Of a DNA stretch of 64,000 nt, positions 1-8,700 are shown piece after piece. A model generated the notes under the pieces. It worked only from the letters and a program-made list of their open reading frames with translations, was not told the DNA's origin and did no database searches. Positions within the stretch are counted from its first letter, which is position 1, and each line of letters starts with the position of its first letter. The position numbers and the translations under genes are program-made. Source of the stretch: Variovorax paradoxus (lineage in GTDB: Bacteria; Pseudomonadota; Gammaproteobacteria; Burkholderiales; Burkholderiaceae_C); the NCBI RefSeq assembly GCF_029919115.1, contig NZ_CP123990.1, forward strand, positions 1,612,001-1,676,000, written 5' to 3'.

Positions 1-1375
1 GGCTCCACAGCAGGCGCACCGGCGCGGTCAGGCCCGCGGTGCGCGCGGCCTTGGCGATCTGGCAGGCCTCGACCACGTAGTCGCTCGAGCCCACGAAGCG
101 ACGGCCGAAGCCGCCGCCCGCCATTTGCACATGCACGCTCACCTGCTCGGGCTTGAGGCCCAGCACACGTGCCGCCGCGGCGGCGTCCAGCCCGGCGCTC
201 TGCGTGCCGACCCAGAGCTCGGCGCGGTCGGCCGACAGCTTCACGGTGCAGTTCAGCGGCTCCATGGGCGCATGGGCCAGGTAGGGGAACACGAACTCGG
301 CTTCGAGCTGTTTGGGCGCCTTGGCCAGCGGTGCCATGTCGGCATCGAACTTGCGCGGGCCGGGCTTGGCGGCCAGTTCGCGATATTGCGCCAATTGCTT
401 TTCGCTGTCGACCTTTTCGACGGCGGAGGTGTCCCACTGCAGCTTCAGCGCATCGCGGCCCATCTTGGCCGGCCAGTAGCCGTCGGCCACCACCGCCACG
501 CCTTCGGCGCCGCGATCGAGCGGCACGCGCAGCACGACCTTCACGCCCTTGACTGCGCGCGCAGCGCTGTCGTCCACCGACTTCAGCCGCGCGCCGAACA
601 CCGGCGGATGGGCCACCACCGCGGTGAGTTGCCCGGGCTGCTTGACGTCGATGCCGAAGTCTTGCCGGCCACTGCTCTTGGCGCGTGCGTCCAGCCGCGT
701 GGTGGGCCGGCCGATGATGCGGAAGTCCTTCGGGTCTTTGAGCGTGACCTTCTCGGGCACCGGCAATGCCATGGCGGCTTCGGCCAGTTCGCCGTAGCCC
801 AGCTTGCGTCCGCCCGGGCCCAGCACAGTGCCGGCCTGTGTGCGCAGCGTGGCCACGTCCACATTCCACCTTGCGGCTGCGGCCGACAGCAGCATGGCCC
901 GTGCACGGGCGCCAAGCTCGCGGTATTGCGTGAAGCTGTTCTTGATGGAGTTGGAGCCGCCGGTCAGGTGCATGCCGAACACGGGGTCGTGGTAGGCCGC
1001 ATCGTTGGTGCCGCTCTTGCTGCGCACCAGGCTCCAGTCGGCATCGAGCTCTTCGGCCAGGATCATCGGCAGGCCCGTCTGCACGCCTTGGCCAAATTCA
1101 AGCCGGTTGTGGGTGACCGTGACTTCGCCGTTGCGGGCAATCTGCACGAAGGCAAGCGGCTGCTGCGTGGGCTTGAGTCCGCCGGCCGCTTTGGCCGCAC
1201 CGTCGGCCTGCGCCATGGCCATGTGCGGAAACGCGCCAATCGCCAAACCGCCCACGCCAGCCAGCTTCAGGAAGCTGCGGCGGGGCAGGGCGGCGGCGTC
1301 GTCGGGCTGGCTTGCGGCCAGCAGGCGTTGCAGGGCGCGCGGGAGTTCGCTCGGATCGATATGGGTGGGCAACAT
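1..1375 (-). CDS. iorB: Molybdopterin-binding subunit of an isoquinoline 1-oxidoreductase-type molybdenum hydroxylase (partial)
   Basis: Large catalytic subunit of a xanthine dehydrogenase-family hydroxylase. The 3' end lies beyond the left edge, so at least 458 residues are visible. The N-terminus carries RRSFLKLAGVGGLAIGAF, a twin-arginine-like signal, so periplasmic export is likely. Further on, QMAGGGFGRRF matches the glycine-rich molybdopterin-contact motif of this family. The ATG at 1375 is 13 bases after the stop of the 2Fe-2S subunit gene and is preceded by GAAGGAG. With the cytochrome c gene upstream it forms the usual three-part enzyme: Mo site, two 2Fe-2S clusters, then a c-type electron acceptor. 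The substrate cannot be read from the sequence; the isoquinoline name only reflects the closest characterised family, and aldehydes or N-heterocycles are possible. Confidence 0.88.
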   Translation of the reverse strand, partial: MLPTHIDPSELPRALQRLLAASQPDDAAALPRRSFLKLAGVGGLAIGAFPHMAMAQADGAAKAAGGLKPTQQPLAFVQIARNGEVTVTHNRLEFGQGVQTGLPMILAEELDADWSLVRSKSGTNDAAYHDPVFGMHLTGGSNSIKNSFTQYRELGARARAMLLSAAAARWNVDVATLRTQAGTVLGPGGRKLGYGELAEAAMALPVPEKVTLKDPKDFRIIGRPTTRLDARAKSSGRQDFGIDVKQPGQLTAVVAHPPVFGARLKSVDDSAARAVKGVKVVLRVPLDRGAEGVAVVADGYWPAKMGRDALKLQWDTSAVEKVDSEKQLAQYRELAAKPGPRKFDADMAPLAKAPKQLEAEFVFPYLAHAPMEPLNCTVKLSADRAELWVGTQSAGLDAAAAARVLGLKPEQVSVHVQMAGGGFGRRFVGSSDYVVEACQIAKAARTAGLTAPVRLLWS

Positions 1376-1388
1376 GTAGCGTGCTCCT

Positions 1389-1862
1389 TCAGGCCAGGGT
1401 CTTGGCGGCATCGGCCACCGCGGCCCGGATGCGGGCATAGGTGCCGCAGCGGCAGATGTTGCCGGCCATGGCCGAATCGATCTCGTCCGCGCTGGGCTGC
1501 TTGCCGGGCGGCAGCGATTTGATGAACGCCGTGGCGCTCATGATCTGCCCGCTCTGGCAGTAGCCGCACTGCGCCACGTCGTGCTTCACCCATGCGGCAT
1601 GCACGGCCGCGCCGACCCGGTCGCTGCCGTCGGTGGCGGCTTCGATGGTGACGATCTTCTTGCCTTCGGCCGCCGAGATGGGCGTGATGCACGAGCGGAT
1701 GGCCTGGCCGTCCAGGTGCACGGTGCAGGCACCGCACAGCGCGGCGCCGCAGCCGAACTTGGTGCCGGTCATGCCCAGCGTGTCGCGCAGGGCCCAGAGG
1801 ATGGGGGTGCCGGGATCGGCGTCGACCGTGTGTTCACGGCCATTGACGTGGAGCGCGCTCAT
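1389..1862 (-). CDS. iorA: (2Fe-2S)-binding subunit of the molybdenum hydroxylase
   Basis: Small electron-transfer subunit, 157 residues, the usual size for IorA/CoxS-type proteins. The N-terminal plant-ferredoxin-like half has CGAALCGACTVHLDG for the first cluster. The C-terminal helical half has CGYCQSGQIM and CRCGTY for the second. Electrons from the molybdopterin subunit would pass through these clusters to the cytochrome c encoded upstream. The start is ATG at 1862 with GGAG a few bases before it; the same frame stays open further upstream without support from homology. No signal peptide is visible, consistent with export as a passenger on the Tat-bearing large subunit. That last point is inferred from how the family behaves. 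Confidence 0.93.
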   Translation of the reverse strand: MSALHVNGREHTVDADPGTPILWALRDTLGMTGTKFGCGAALCGACTVHLDGQAIRSCITPISAAEGKKIVTIEAATDGSDRVGAAVHAAWVKHDVAQCGYCQSGQIMSATAFIKSLPPGKQPSADEIDSAMAGNICRCGTYARIRAAVADAAKTLA

Positions 1863-1903
1863 GTTCTGTTCTCCGCAGGGTGGGGTGTGATGGTTTCTTG
1901 TGA

Positions 1904-2281
1904 CTACTTGGCGCCGTCGAGCAGCCATTGCGCGAGCAGCTGTGCGTCAGCGTCGGGAACCTGTGCTTGCGGGGGCATCGGCATCGAACCCCACTTTCCG
2001 GAACTGCCGGCCTTGATGCTGGCGGCCAGCTGCGCGGCCGTTCCCTTGCCGTCGCCGTACCTTGCGCCAATGTCTTTCCAGGAGGGGCCCACGACCTTGG
2101 TGGCCGGCTGATGGCACGCAACGCACGAATACTTCTGGGCCAGCGCCTGGCTGGCTGAAGCTGGTGCGGGGCAGGCAATCCCGGCGGCGATGCATGGCAG
2201 CGCCACGAGGGAGGCGAGCACCCCGCGCGAAACGGCGGCGGTGCGGCCGGCGCCGCGATGCGGTCTCTGGTTTTCGGTCAT
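1904..2281 (-). CDS. Small mono-haem cytochrome c (c551/c552 type)
   Basis: A 125-residue exported protein. The N-terminal hydrophobic stretch (ASLVALPCIAAGIA) ends in an Ala-rich cleavage region. The mature part has one haem-binding CVACH and a later SMPMPP segment that would supply the axial Met. It has the size of c551/c552-like class I cytochromes. It is the first gene of the minus-strand group with the 2Fe-2S and molybdopterin subunits, so it is probably the periplasmic electron acceptor of that hydroxylase. The start was taken at ATG 2281 because the signal peptide begins just after it and AGAAGGGG lies upstream; an in-frame codon further upstream would add about 30 residues before the signal. 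Confidence 0.88.
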   Translation of the reverse strand: MTENQRPHRGAGRTAAVSRGVLASLVALPCIAAGIACPAPASASQALAQKYSCVACHQPATKVVGPSWKDIGARYGDGKGTAAQLAASIKAGSSGKWGSMPMPPQAQVPDADAQLLAQWLLDGAK

Positions 2282-2415
2282 TTCTTTCAGCCCCTTCTTT
2301 TTGGGTCGCTCATCGTGCGATGCGCGACTGTAGAGACCGGGGTCTGAAAGAAATAGTGGCCAATGCAGCATGCCTTTTGAAGCTGTGCTTCAAGATAAGG
2401 CGCACGCCTCGCCGG

Positions 2416-4407
2416 CTATGGTGTGTAGCGTTCGGAGGAATCGAGGCTGTCGCTGTTGAACCCGCCCACTTCCAGCACGCTGCCGTCGTTCAGCAAGACG
2501 GCCGAGGCTGCGCTGCGTCCGGTGAACATGGGCGCGGCCGTGGTCCACACATTCGCATCGGGGTTGTAGATCTCGGCCGTCGTCAGTCGAACACCGCCGC
2601 CGCCGGTGCCCCCGGCGAGCAAGACGCGCCCATCTGCGAGGGTGGTCATGGTGGGCAGCGAGCGCGTCCTGCTGAAGATGCTCGTCGTCCAGCTCGAGGT
2701 GTCAGGATGAAAGCGCAAGGCAGTATTGCTGCCGTCAGACATGGCCAGCACGCTGCCGTCGTCGAGCAACACGGAGGTATAGACGTTGCCATTCGGAACT
2801 GTGCCCGGCAGCACCGTGGTACTGCCGCTGCCGTTGACAGGAAACAGTTCGGCAGTGTTCACGAACCCGGTTCTGCTGACCCCGCCGATCAACAGCACGG
2901 CGTTGCCGCCCGGCAGCAGCTGCGCAGCGTGCTGGCCACGCGCACTCGCCAGTTGCGTGGCCATTGCAGTCCAGGTGCCGAGCGCGGGGTCGTACATTTC
3001 GGCCGTCTGGGAGAACGTAAAACTGCCGCCTCTGTCGTAGCCGCCGATGACCAGGACCTTGCCGTTCGGGAGCAGCGTGGCCGTTTGCCGGGTGCGGGCC
3101 TCGGCCATGCTGGCGGTCGCGGTCCAGGTGTTGGCGGCCGGATCGTAGATCTCGGCGCTGGCCAGGGTTGCAAAGCCATTCGTATCGCCTCCGGCAACCA
3201 GCACGCGGCCATTCGGCAGCACCGTTGCCGACGGATCGGAGCGCGCGGACAACATCGGTGCTGCGGGCGACCAGCTTTCGGTTGCAGGGTCGTAGATCAC
3301 CACTGAATTGGTGACGCTGCCACTTGCGAACCCGCCGATGACCAGCACCTTGCCGTTGAACAGCCGCACCATCGCAAAATAGTGCCGCGCGAGCGGAACC
3401 GCGCTCAGCGTTGTCCAGCTCCCGCGCCCCGTGACGGTGATCCGGATTTGCGTTTGCGCCGAGCCCACGCTGTTGCTTGCGGTAATGGTGTACGTCGCTT
3501 GCCGCTGGAGCGCGGTCGGCGTGCCGGTGATTGCGCCGGTCAGCGTGTTCAGGCTCAGGCCCGCGGGCAGCGCCGGCGCAACAGAGAACGCGGAGGCCGC
3601 GCCGCCGGTAACTTGCGGCGTGTTGGGAACGATGGGTTCGCTCGTCACGTACAGCGCGTCGGGCGTGGCATAGCTCACGCTGGCGGGCGCCACCAGTGCC
3701 GGGTTGACGGCGAGCCGCAGCGTGACCACGGCCGACCCGGCCGCGTTGCTGCCGGTAACGATGTAGTCGGCCTCGGCGGCCGGCGCGGTGGGTGTTCCGC
3801 TGATGACGCCCGATTGCGCATCGAACAGCAGTCCGGCGGGGAGCGCCGGTGCGACGGCGTAGCCGGTGATCGGACCGCCGCTGCTGCTGGGTGCATTGGG
3901 CGCAATGGTCTCACCCACGGTGTAGACCGCAGACACGACGCGGTAGGTCAGCCCGGCGGGCGCGGCTGGCGTGCTGCGCACTTCGATCTCCACGCGGGCC
4001 GTTGTGTTGCCGCCGGCGTTCTCTGCGGTAACCACATACACGGCGGCCGGTGCGACCGCGGTGGGTGTTCCGCTGATGACGCCCGTGGCGGGGTCAAGGG
4101 CCAAGCCGGCAGGCAGCGGCGGTGCGACCGAATAGCGCTCGACGGTGCCGCCGCTTGCGCTGGGGCGGTTCGGCACGATCGGCTGGCCCACTTCGTAGAC
4201 GGCCGAAGTCATCGCGTAGCTCAATCCGGCGGGCGGCTGCGGGCCGGCAGGAACACCGCCGACAAAGCCTATGCCGCCCCCCGAGCCGCCGCCGCATCCG
4301 GACAGCAGCGCAACTACGCCCAGGAGCAGGGCAAGGAAGCAGGAGGCAAGGGATCGCGGGCGGGCAGACGGCACGCGCGCGGCTGGAAGGACAAATGAAG
4401 ATGTCAT
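2416..4407 (-). CDS. Outer-surface lipoprotein with putative Ig domains and a kelch-type beta-propeller
   Basis: A 663-residue protein. Residues 1-38 form a lipoprotein signal (LLSGC, acylated Cys about residue 38) followed by a Gly/Ser-rich tether. Three tandem domains of about 85-90 residues follow, each with the pattern PxLPxGLxxxxxTGxIxGTPT, typical of the putative Ig domain called He_PIG. From about residue 340 the protein consists of kelch-like repeats (NGKVLVIGG, NGRVLVAGGD, DGRVLLAGG, DGSVLEVGG) that would close into a beta-propeller. The function is unknown; such proteins are generally cell-surface and possibly carbohydrate- or protein-binding. It stands alone, with the hydroxylase genes downstream and a 700-bp gap upstream. 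Confidence 0.85.
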   Translation of the reverse strand: MTSSFVLPAARVPSARPRSLASCFLALLLGVVALLSGCGGGSGGGIGFVGGVPAGPQPPAGLSYAMTSAVYEVGQPIVPNRPSASGGTVERYSVAPPLPAGLALDPATGVISGTPTAVAPAAVYVVTAENAGGNTTARVEIEVRSTPAAPAGLTYRVVSAVYTVGETIAPNAPSSSGGPITGYAVAPALPAGLLFDAQSGVISGTPTAPAAEADYIVTGSNAAGSAVVTLRLAVNPALVAPASVSYATPDALYVTSEPIVPNTPQVTGGAASAFSVAPALPAGLSLNTLTGAITGTPTALQRQATYTITASNSVGSAQTQIRITVTGRGSWTTLSAVPLARHYFAMVRLFNGKVLVIGGFASGSVTNSVVIYDPATESWSPAAPMLSARSDPSATVLPNGRVLVAGGDTNGFATLASAEIYDPAANTWTATASMAEARTRQTATLLPNGKVLVIGGYDRGGSFTFSQTAEMYDPALGTWTAMATQLASARGQHAAQLLPGGNAVLLIGGVSRTGFVNTAELFPVNGSGSTTVLPGTVPNGNVYTSVLLDDGSVLAMSDGSNTALRFHPDTSSWTTSIFSRTRSLPTMTTLADGRVLLAGGTGGGGVRLTTAEIYNPDANVWTTAAPMFTGRSAASAVLLNDGSVLEVGGFNSDSLDSSERYTP

Positions 4408-5142
4408 GTGGCCGTGAATCCGAGAGCAAGGTGGTTACCTGGAGCGCTTCGGGCCGCCGCTTGAACCCGGCAATGCCGCAGGACCGCTCCGCACAGAGGC
4501 CATCTCCCAGTTCCCGGGTGCGAATGCATGAAGGATCGCAGCGGGGTGGCCTTTTTTTACGAATTTAACATTTGGCAGCGCACTGAGTCACGCGATTTGC
4601 AGCGCGGCCTGTTTGTCTTGCGCCGCCCGTAGAAACATTAATTACATCTCGTCGCACTGGGGTGTATCCGATCGAAATTCCTTGCCGGTAGTGGCCCGAA
4701 CTGCGTGCGAGTGGCCTTGCTGATTGGGGCTTGCACCGCCGATCCGGCGCGGAGCAAGCCGCCTCAAACGAGGTACCCGATGGGGTATGTCACGACTTAG
4801 TACGTCTGTTTACATTGGCCGTGCGGACCGGGTCCGGGTCATCAGGGATAACTTTTCCAACACCTGCCTGGATGCGGTCGCAAAGAACTTAAGCATTAAG
4901 GAAGAGGTTGTGGACAAGACTATTCGCACATTCTGGAACCCGTCGATCGGCACACCTGATCGGGCCGATCTCCCCCTGCACGCCATCGCCCTGTCCGTGC
5001 TGCTGCTCGGTGCGGCCCTGGCCCTGCCCGCAGGCGCCGCCGGCGGCAGCGGCGGCCAGCCCACGAGCGACACCTCCCTGCGGGGGCCTATGAGTACCGG
5101 CTGCATGCGGCCGATGCCTCGGGGGCGGGGGAGAACTGGTAT
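4408..5142 (+). other. Gene-poor stretch with the relic 5' part of an autotransporter
   Basis: About 735 bases between the lipoprotein gene and the autotransporter barrel. Bases 4560-4950 are less GC-rich than their surroundings. In one plus frame there is a signal-peptide-like segment, LPLHAIALSVLLLGAALALP, at about 4975-5035, then AGAAGGSGGQ. In a different frame, bases 5086-5142 read AYEYRLHAADASGAGENWY, which is the end of a pertactin-type passenger and runs directly into the barrel gene. The two pieces are therefore out of frame and the passenger itself is missing. No confident independent gene is seen here. Confidence 0.5.
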
Positions 5143-6252
5143 TTGAGGTCCACCACTACCGTTGTTCCTCCGGGCGACGGCGGTTCCACACCCGCGGACG
5201 GCGGCGGTGCTGCGGCACCGGGTGGCGAGGGCCTTGCCGCCCCTGGCCCCGTGCCCGGCCTGGTCGTGCCCACCTACCGCGCCGAGGCCTCGCTGTACGC
5301 GGCGCTGCCGAGCCAACTGCGCCAGGGAAACCTCGCAATGATCGGCGACCTGCACAAGCGCATCGGCGACGACGATGCAAAGGTGTCCGACGCAACTCAG
5401 GCAAGCCCGGCCGCCCCGGAGCGCCGCGCCTGGGCTCGAGTGCTCTCTACCGACATCGACATCCGCCAGGGCAGCGGCACCGTCTCGCCGTCGAGCAAGG
5501 GCCGCCTGAGCGGTTTCCAGGCCGGCACCGACTTGATGGCCACGGCCAACTGGCGTGCCGGCCTCTACGTGGGCCAGCTCGACGGCGACGCACGCGTCAG
5601 CGGCTTTGCGAGCGGCCTGCAGAACCAGCAAGTCGGCCGCAACGACTTGCGCAGCCAGTACTTCGGCATCTATGGCACGTACACCGGTGACGGCGGCTTC
5701 TATGCCGATGCGGTGGTGCAGTCGGGCCGTCACCGCTATACGGTGGAGCCGGCGTTGGGCCCAAGCGTCGAAGGCAAGGGTCGCAGCTTGCTGGGGTCCC
5801 TTGAAGTGGGGCAGGCCTTCCCGCTGGGCACCAGCGGATGGAGCGTCGAGCCGCAACTGCAGCTGGTGCATCAGCAGCTCGACCTGGACAACTCGGCCAT
5901 CCCCGGCGCAATCGTTCAGCCGGACGCAGACAGCGGCTGGATCGTGCGCGCCGGCGTGCGGGTGAAGGGCACGGTTGCCACCGGCCTGGGCACGCTGCAG
6001 CCGTACGGGCGCTTCAATGTCTACAGGAGTTCGGGCGGCGCGGACATCGCGCGCTTCGTCAACGGCGCAACCCGCACCGACATTGCGACGCCCACCGGCG
6101 GCACAAGCACCGAGCTCGCGGGCGGCTTCACCCTGGCACTGGGCAGCAGGACGAGCGTGTACGGCGAAGTGGGCAAGCTGTGGGCCTCGGGTGGCGATGC
6201 GCGGGTGAAGAGCGCAATCAACGCATCGGTGGGCGTGCGCATGAAGTGGTAA
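5143..6252 (+). CDS. Autotransporter beta-barrel domain, passenger deleted and 5' end frameshifted
   Basis: The 369 residues from a TTG codon contain the end of a pertactin-like region (YLRSTTTVV), a Pro/Gly-rich linker, then a complete type V secretion barrel. The barrel runs from RAEASLYAALPSQLRQGNLA to the terminal VGVRMKW, whose final aromatic residue fits BAM-dependent assembly. The TTG at 5143 sits inside the conserved NWYLRS motif, so it is unlikely to be a genuine start. The coding sequence extends upstream in frame to about 5086 and then meets an out-of-frame signal peptide. A full autotransporter would have hundreds of passenger residues before this point. I read it as a decayed or internally deleted gene, although a barrel with a very short passenger is possible if the frameshift is a sequencing error. 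Confidence 0.75.
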   Translation: MRSTTTVVPPGDGGSTPADGGGAAAPGGEGLAAPGPVPGLVVPTYRAEASLYAALPSQLRQGNLAMIGDLHKRIGDDDAKVSDATQASPAAPERRAWARVLSTDIDIRQGSGTVSPSSKGRLSGFQAGTDLMATANWRAGLYVGQLDGDARVSGFASGLQNQQVGRNDLRSQYFGIYGTYTGDGGFYADAVVQSGRHRYTVEPALGPSVEGKGRSLLGSLEVGQAFPLGTSGWSVEPQLQLVHQQLDLDNSAIPGAIVQPDADSGWIVRAGVRVKGTVATGLGTLQPYGRFNVYRSSGGADIARFVNGATRTDIATPTGGTSTELAGGFTLALGSRTSVYGEVGKLWASGGDARVKSAINASVGVRMKW

Positions 6253-6429
6253 CGCGCGGGAGGGGAGGCACCGCTGCGCGCGCTCGAGCGGATTCCTGAA
6301 TCCGATTGCGCCAGCAACGCGACGCGGTGTCTACCTACAACAAAGCCTGCATGAAGGAGCGACGTTCGACCTGCAGGCGGGCGACAGCACGCCTGGCATC
6401 CAACATCGACATTGATTGGGGCCCGGCAA

Positions 6430-7596
6430 ATGCCCGCTACGAACAAGCTCACGCAACTACTCCGCCTTTGCAAGGAGGCGGCCATGGCCTGGGTCGACGA
6501 CTTCGCACCCAGCATGGGCGCGGCGATTTCGTACTACACCATGTTCTCGCTGGCGCCGTTGCTCGTGATCGTCATTGCAGTGGCGGGCGCACTCTTCGGC
6601 ACCGAGGCCGTGCAGGGCCAGATTGCCGCACAACTGTCGGGATTGATCGGGCAGGAGGGTGCGGTGGCGGTGCAGGCCCTGGTGAAGAGCGCCAACGAAC
6701 CGTCTCGCGGATTGATTGCCGGAACCATCAGCGTGGTGGTGCTGATCGTTGGCGCCACCACCGTGTTTGCAGAACTGCAAAGTGCGCTCGACCGCATCTG
6801 GCATGTGCCCGAGCGCGCGAAGCCCAGCGGCGTGTGGGGCATTCTGCGTGCCCGGGTGCTGTCGTTCGGCCTCATTCTCGGACTCGCCTTTTTGCTGATG
6901 GTGTCGCTGGTCGTCAGCGCGGTGCTGGCTGCGATGGGCGGCTGGAGCAGCGGGCTCTTTCCGGGATGGGAGGTTTTGCTGCAGCTTCTCAATGCGTTGG
7001 TCACGCTGGGCATTCTCACGCTGCTGTTTGCAATGATCTTCAAGTTCATGCCAAGCACCCCTATTGCATGGCCCGACGTGTGGATTGGTGCGGCGGTCAC
7101 CGCCGTTCTCTTCGAGATAGGCAAGGTGCTGATCGGCCTGTACCTCGGAAAAAGCAGCGTCAGCGAATCTTTTGCAGCGGCCGGCTCGCTGGTCGTCTTG
7201 CTGGCTTGGGTGTACTACGCCGCGCAGATCTTTCTCTTGGGCGCGGAGTTCACCAAGGTCTACGCCAACGCCCATGGCTCGGTGGCTGCAAGCAAGGCGC
7301 AGGCTGCGACCGAAGCCGCGGCAGCGCAGGCAAAGTCGGGCACCGACAGTGCTGCGGCGAAACCGCATGGCAATGGCAGCGAAGAAATCGAGGCCGTCGA
7401 ACAGATCGAAGATGCCCGGCGAAAGCTGGAGGCGCGCACGCGCAAGGCCACTGCCAAGCTGATCCAACAGGCGGTCGGCCTGTTTGCAATCAGCGTGACG
7501 ACCACGCTGCTCGCGCGCAGGCGCAAGCAGCGCCGCCGCCGCGCGGCGCAACTGCAGAGGGAAATCCGCCGCACCGGGCACGGCCAAGGCCGGTGA
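6430..7596 (+). CDS. YihY/BrkB-family inner-membrane protein
   Basis: A 388-residue polytopic membrane protein. The family hallmark near the N-terminus is DDFAPSMGAAISYYTMFSLA, followed by five or six hydrophobic helices to about residue 280. The C-terminal tail is charged and Ala/Lys/Arg-rich, with RRRKQRRRRAA near the end. The family was once called ribonuclease BN in error; a transporter role is suspected but unproven. ATG 6430 is chosen because the residues LTQLLRLCKEAAMAW align with the N-terminus usual in the family. An internal ATG at 6484 has a better AAGGAGG ahead of it, so a shorter product of 370 residues is possible. The gene is convergent with the NAD operon. Confidence 0.85.
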   Translation: MPATNKLTQLLRLCKEAAMAWVDDFAPSMGAAISYYTMFSLAPLLVIVIAVAGALFGTEAVQGQIAAQLSGLIGQEGAVAVQALVKSANEPSRGLIAGTISVVVLIVGATTVFAELQSALDRIWHVPERAKPSGVWGILRARVLSFGLILGLAFLLMVSLVVSAVLAAMGGWSSGLFPGWEVLLQLLNALVTLGILTLLFAMIFKFMPSTPIAWPDVWIGAAVTAVLFEIGKVLIGLYLGKSSVSESFAAAGSLVVLLAWVYYAAQIFLLGAEFTKVYANAHGSVAASKAQAATEAAAAQAKSGTDSAAAKPHGNGSEEIEAVEQIEDARRKLEARTRKATAKLIQQAVGLFAISVTTTLLARRRKQRRRRAAQLQREIRRTGHGQGR

Positions 7597-7622
7597 GGCG
7601 GCCCTGGCGCCCGCAGCCCTCC

Positions 7623-8693
7623 TCAGTTGGCGCGCGTCAGGCCGAAGAACGAATCGAGTATGTGGAAGTGATCGTCATGGAACTGGTCTTCCATGCCGGC
7701 CAGCTTTGCAATGGGCACCCATTCGGCGGATGACGCGTCGTCGCCGGCCGTCAGTTCGGGCGGGCGGCGCGGGCCCAGGTCGAACCAGTGCGCGTGGGTA
7801 ATGACGCGGCCCTTCTGGCTGCGGTCCGGGTTGTCGAACACCTGCACCGCCTTGAATGCGCTTTGAATGTCGCTGTCGAGCAGGCGCAAGCCGGTTTCCT
7901 CGTCGAGCTCGCGCAGGGCCGACTGCCAAACCGTTTCTCGCGGCTCGAGATAGCCGCCCGGCACCGCCAGCATGCCCTTGCCTGGCGAGCGGCCGCGCCG
8001 GATCAGCAGCACCTGGTCGCCGCACTGAACCACGGTGTCGACCGTGACGAAGATGACAGGGTAGGGCGTGCCCGCCCACATGGCCTTGTCCTGGCGCAGG
8101 CTCTCCCATTCCTGCACCAGCGCGGCATAGTGCGGCAGCTTCGCCCAGGCGCTCAGGAACTGCAGCGTGCTTGCGGGCGCCTGGTTCACCAATGCAGCCA
8201 GGGCCGGCTCCAGCGATGCATCGGCCGCCGCTCCAAAGTACGCGTCGCGCAAGGCGCTGGCATGAATGTCGCCCTGCAGACCGGTGTCGTCGAGCGTCCA
8301 TTGCGGAAAGTCGCGCAGGTACACGCTGGTCGCGTCCTTCAGGTGGCCCACCAGCACCACCGATGGTTGGCCGGGATACATCTGCGCCACGCCCTGCTTC
8401 ACGGCGGCCACCCAGCGTGCCTGGTCGTAGTAGTCGCGCACGGGCAAGAACTTCACCCGCTCCCGGTCTGCTTGCGGCAGGGCGAGGCGAATCATTTCCG
8501 CGCGCTCTTCCCACGTGAAAGGATTGCGCGGCGTGCGGGCCTGAAAAGACGAGCCCAACACCACGACGCACTCGGGCGCCGCGGCCAGCGCGCGCCGCAG
8601 CAGCGCCAGCTGCGCGTTGTGGAAGATCTGGAACCGCCCGATGTAGACGGCGATGTCGTGGGCCTGGGGTGTGGCTGGAAGTTGGTTTGTCAT
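7623..8693 (-). CDS. nadM: Bifunctional nicotinamide-nucleotide adenylyltransferase / Nudix hydrolase
   Basis: A 356-residue fusion. The N-terminal nucleotidyltransferase domain begins with IAVYIGRFQIFHNAQL, the variant HxGH region of NadM-type enzymes that make NAD from NMN and ATP, and includes GSSFQARTPRNPFTWEER. The C-terminal Nudix domain has an intact box, GGYLEPRETVWQSALRE followed by LDEETGL, expected to cleave ADP-ribose. It is the last gene of pncA-pncB-nadE-nadM on the minus strand, 7 bases after nadE. ADP-ribose is the known ligand that releases NrtR from DNA, so the Nudix half could feed back on control of its own operon. The start ATG 8693 was chosen over an upstream in-frame codon inside the nadE stop region. 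Confidence 0.9.
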   Translation of the reverse strand: MTNQLPATPQAHDIAVYIGRFQIFHNAQLALLRRALAAAPECVVVLGSSFQARTPRNPFTWEERAEMIRLALPQADRERVKFLPVRDYYDQARWVAAVKQGVAQMYPGQPSVVLVGHLKDATSVYLRDFPQWTLDDTGLQGDIHASALRDAYFGAAADASLEPALAALVNQAPASTLQFLSAWAKLPHYAALVQEWESLRQDKAMWAGTPYPVIFVTVDTVVQCGDQVLLIRRGRSPGKGMLAVPGGYLEPRETVWQSALRELDEETGLRLLDSDIQSAFKAVQVFDNPDRSQKGRVITHAHWFDLGPRRPPELTAGDDASSAEWVPIAKLAGMEDQFHDDHFHILDSFFGLTRAN

Positions 8694-8700
8694 TGGGTTC

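Noticed and set aside
4810..5871. 353-codon minus-strand frame over the autotransporter
   Set aside because: The plus strand encodes a clear beta-barrel with a proper C-terminus; the antisense product has no recognisable domain.
6473..6486. Strong AAGGAGG followed by ATG 6484 as the start of the YihY/BrkB gene
   Set aside because: The sequence is also coding (KEAAM) and family proteins have about 18 residues before it. Kept only as an alternative start.
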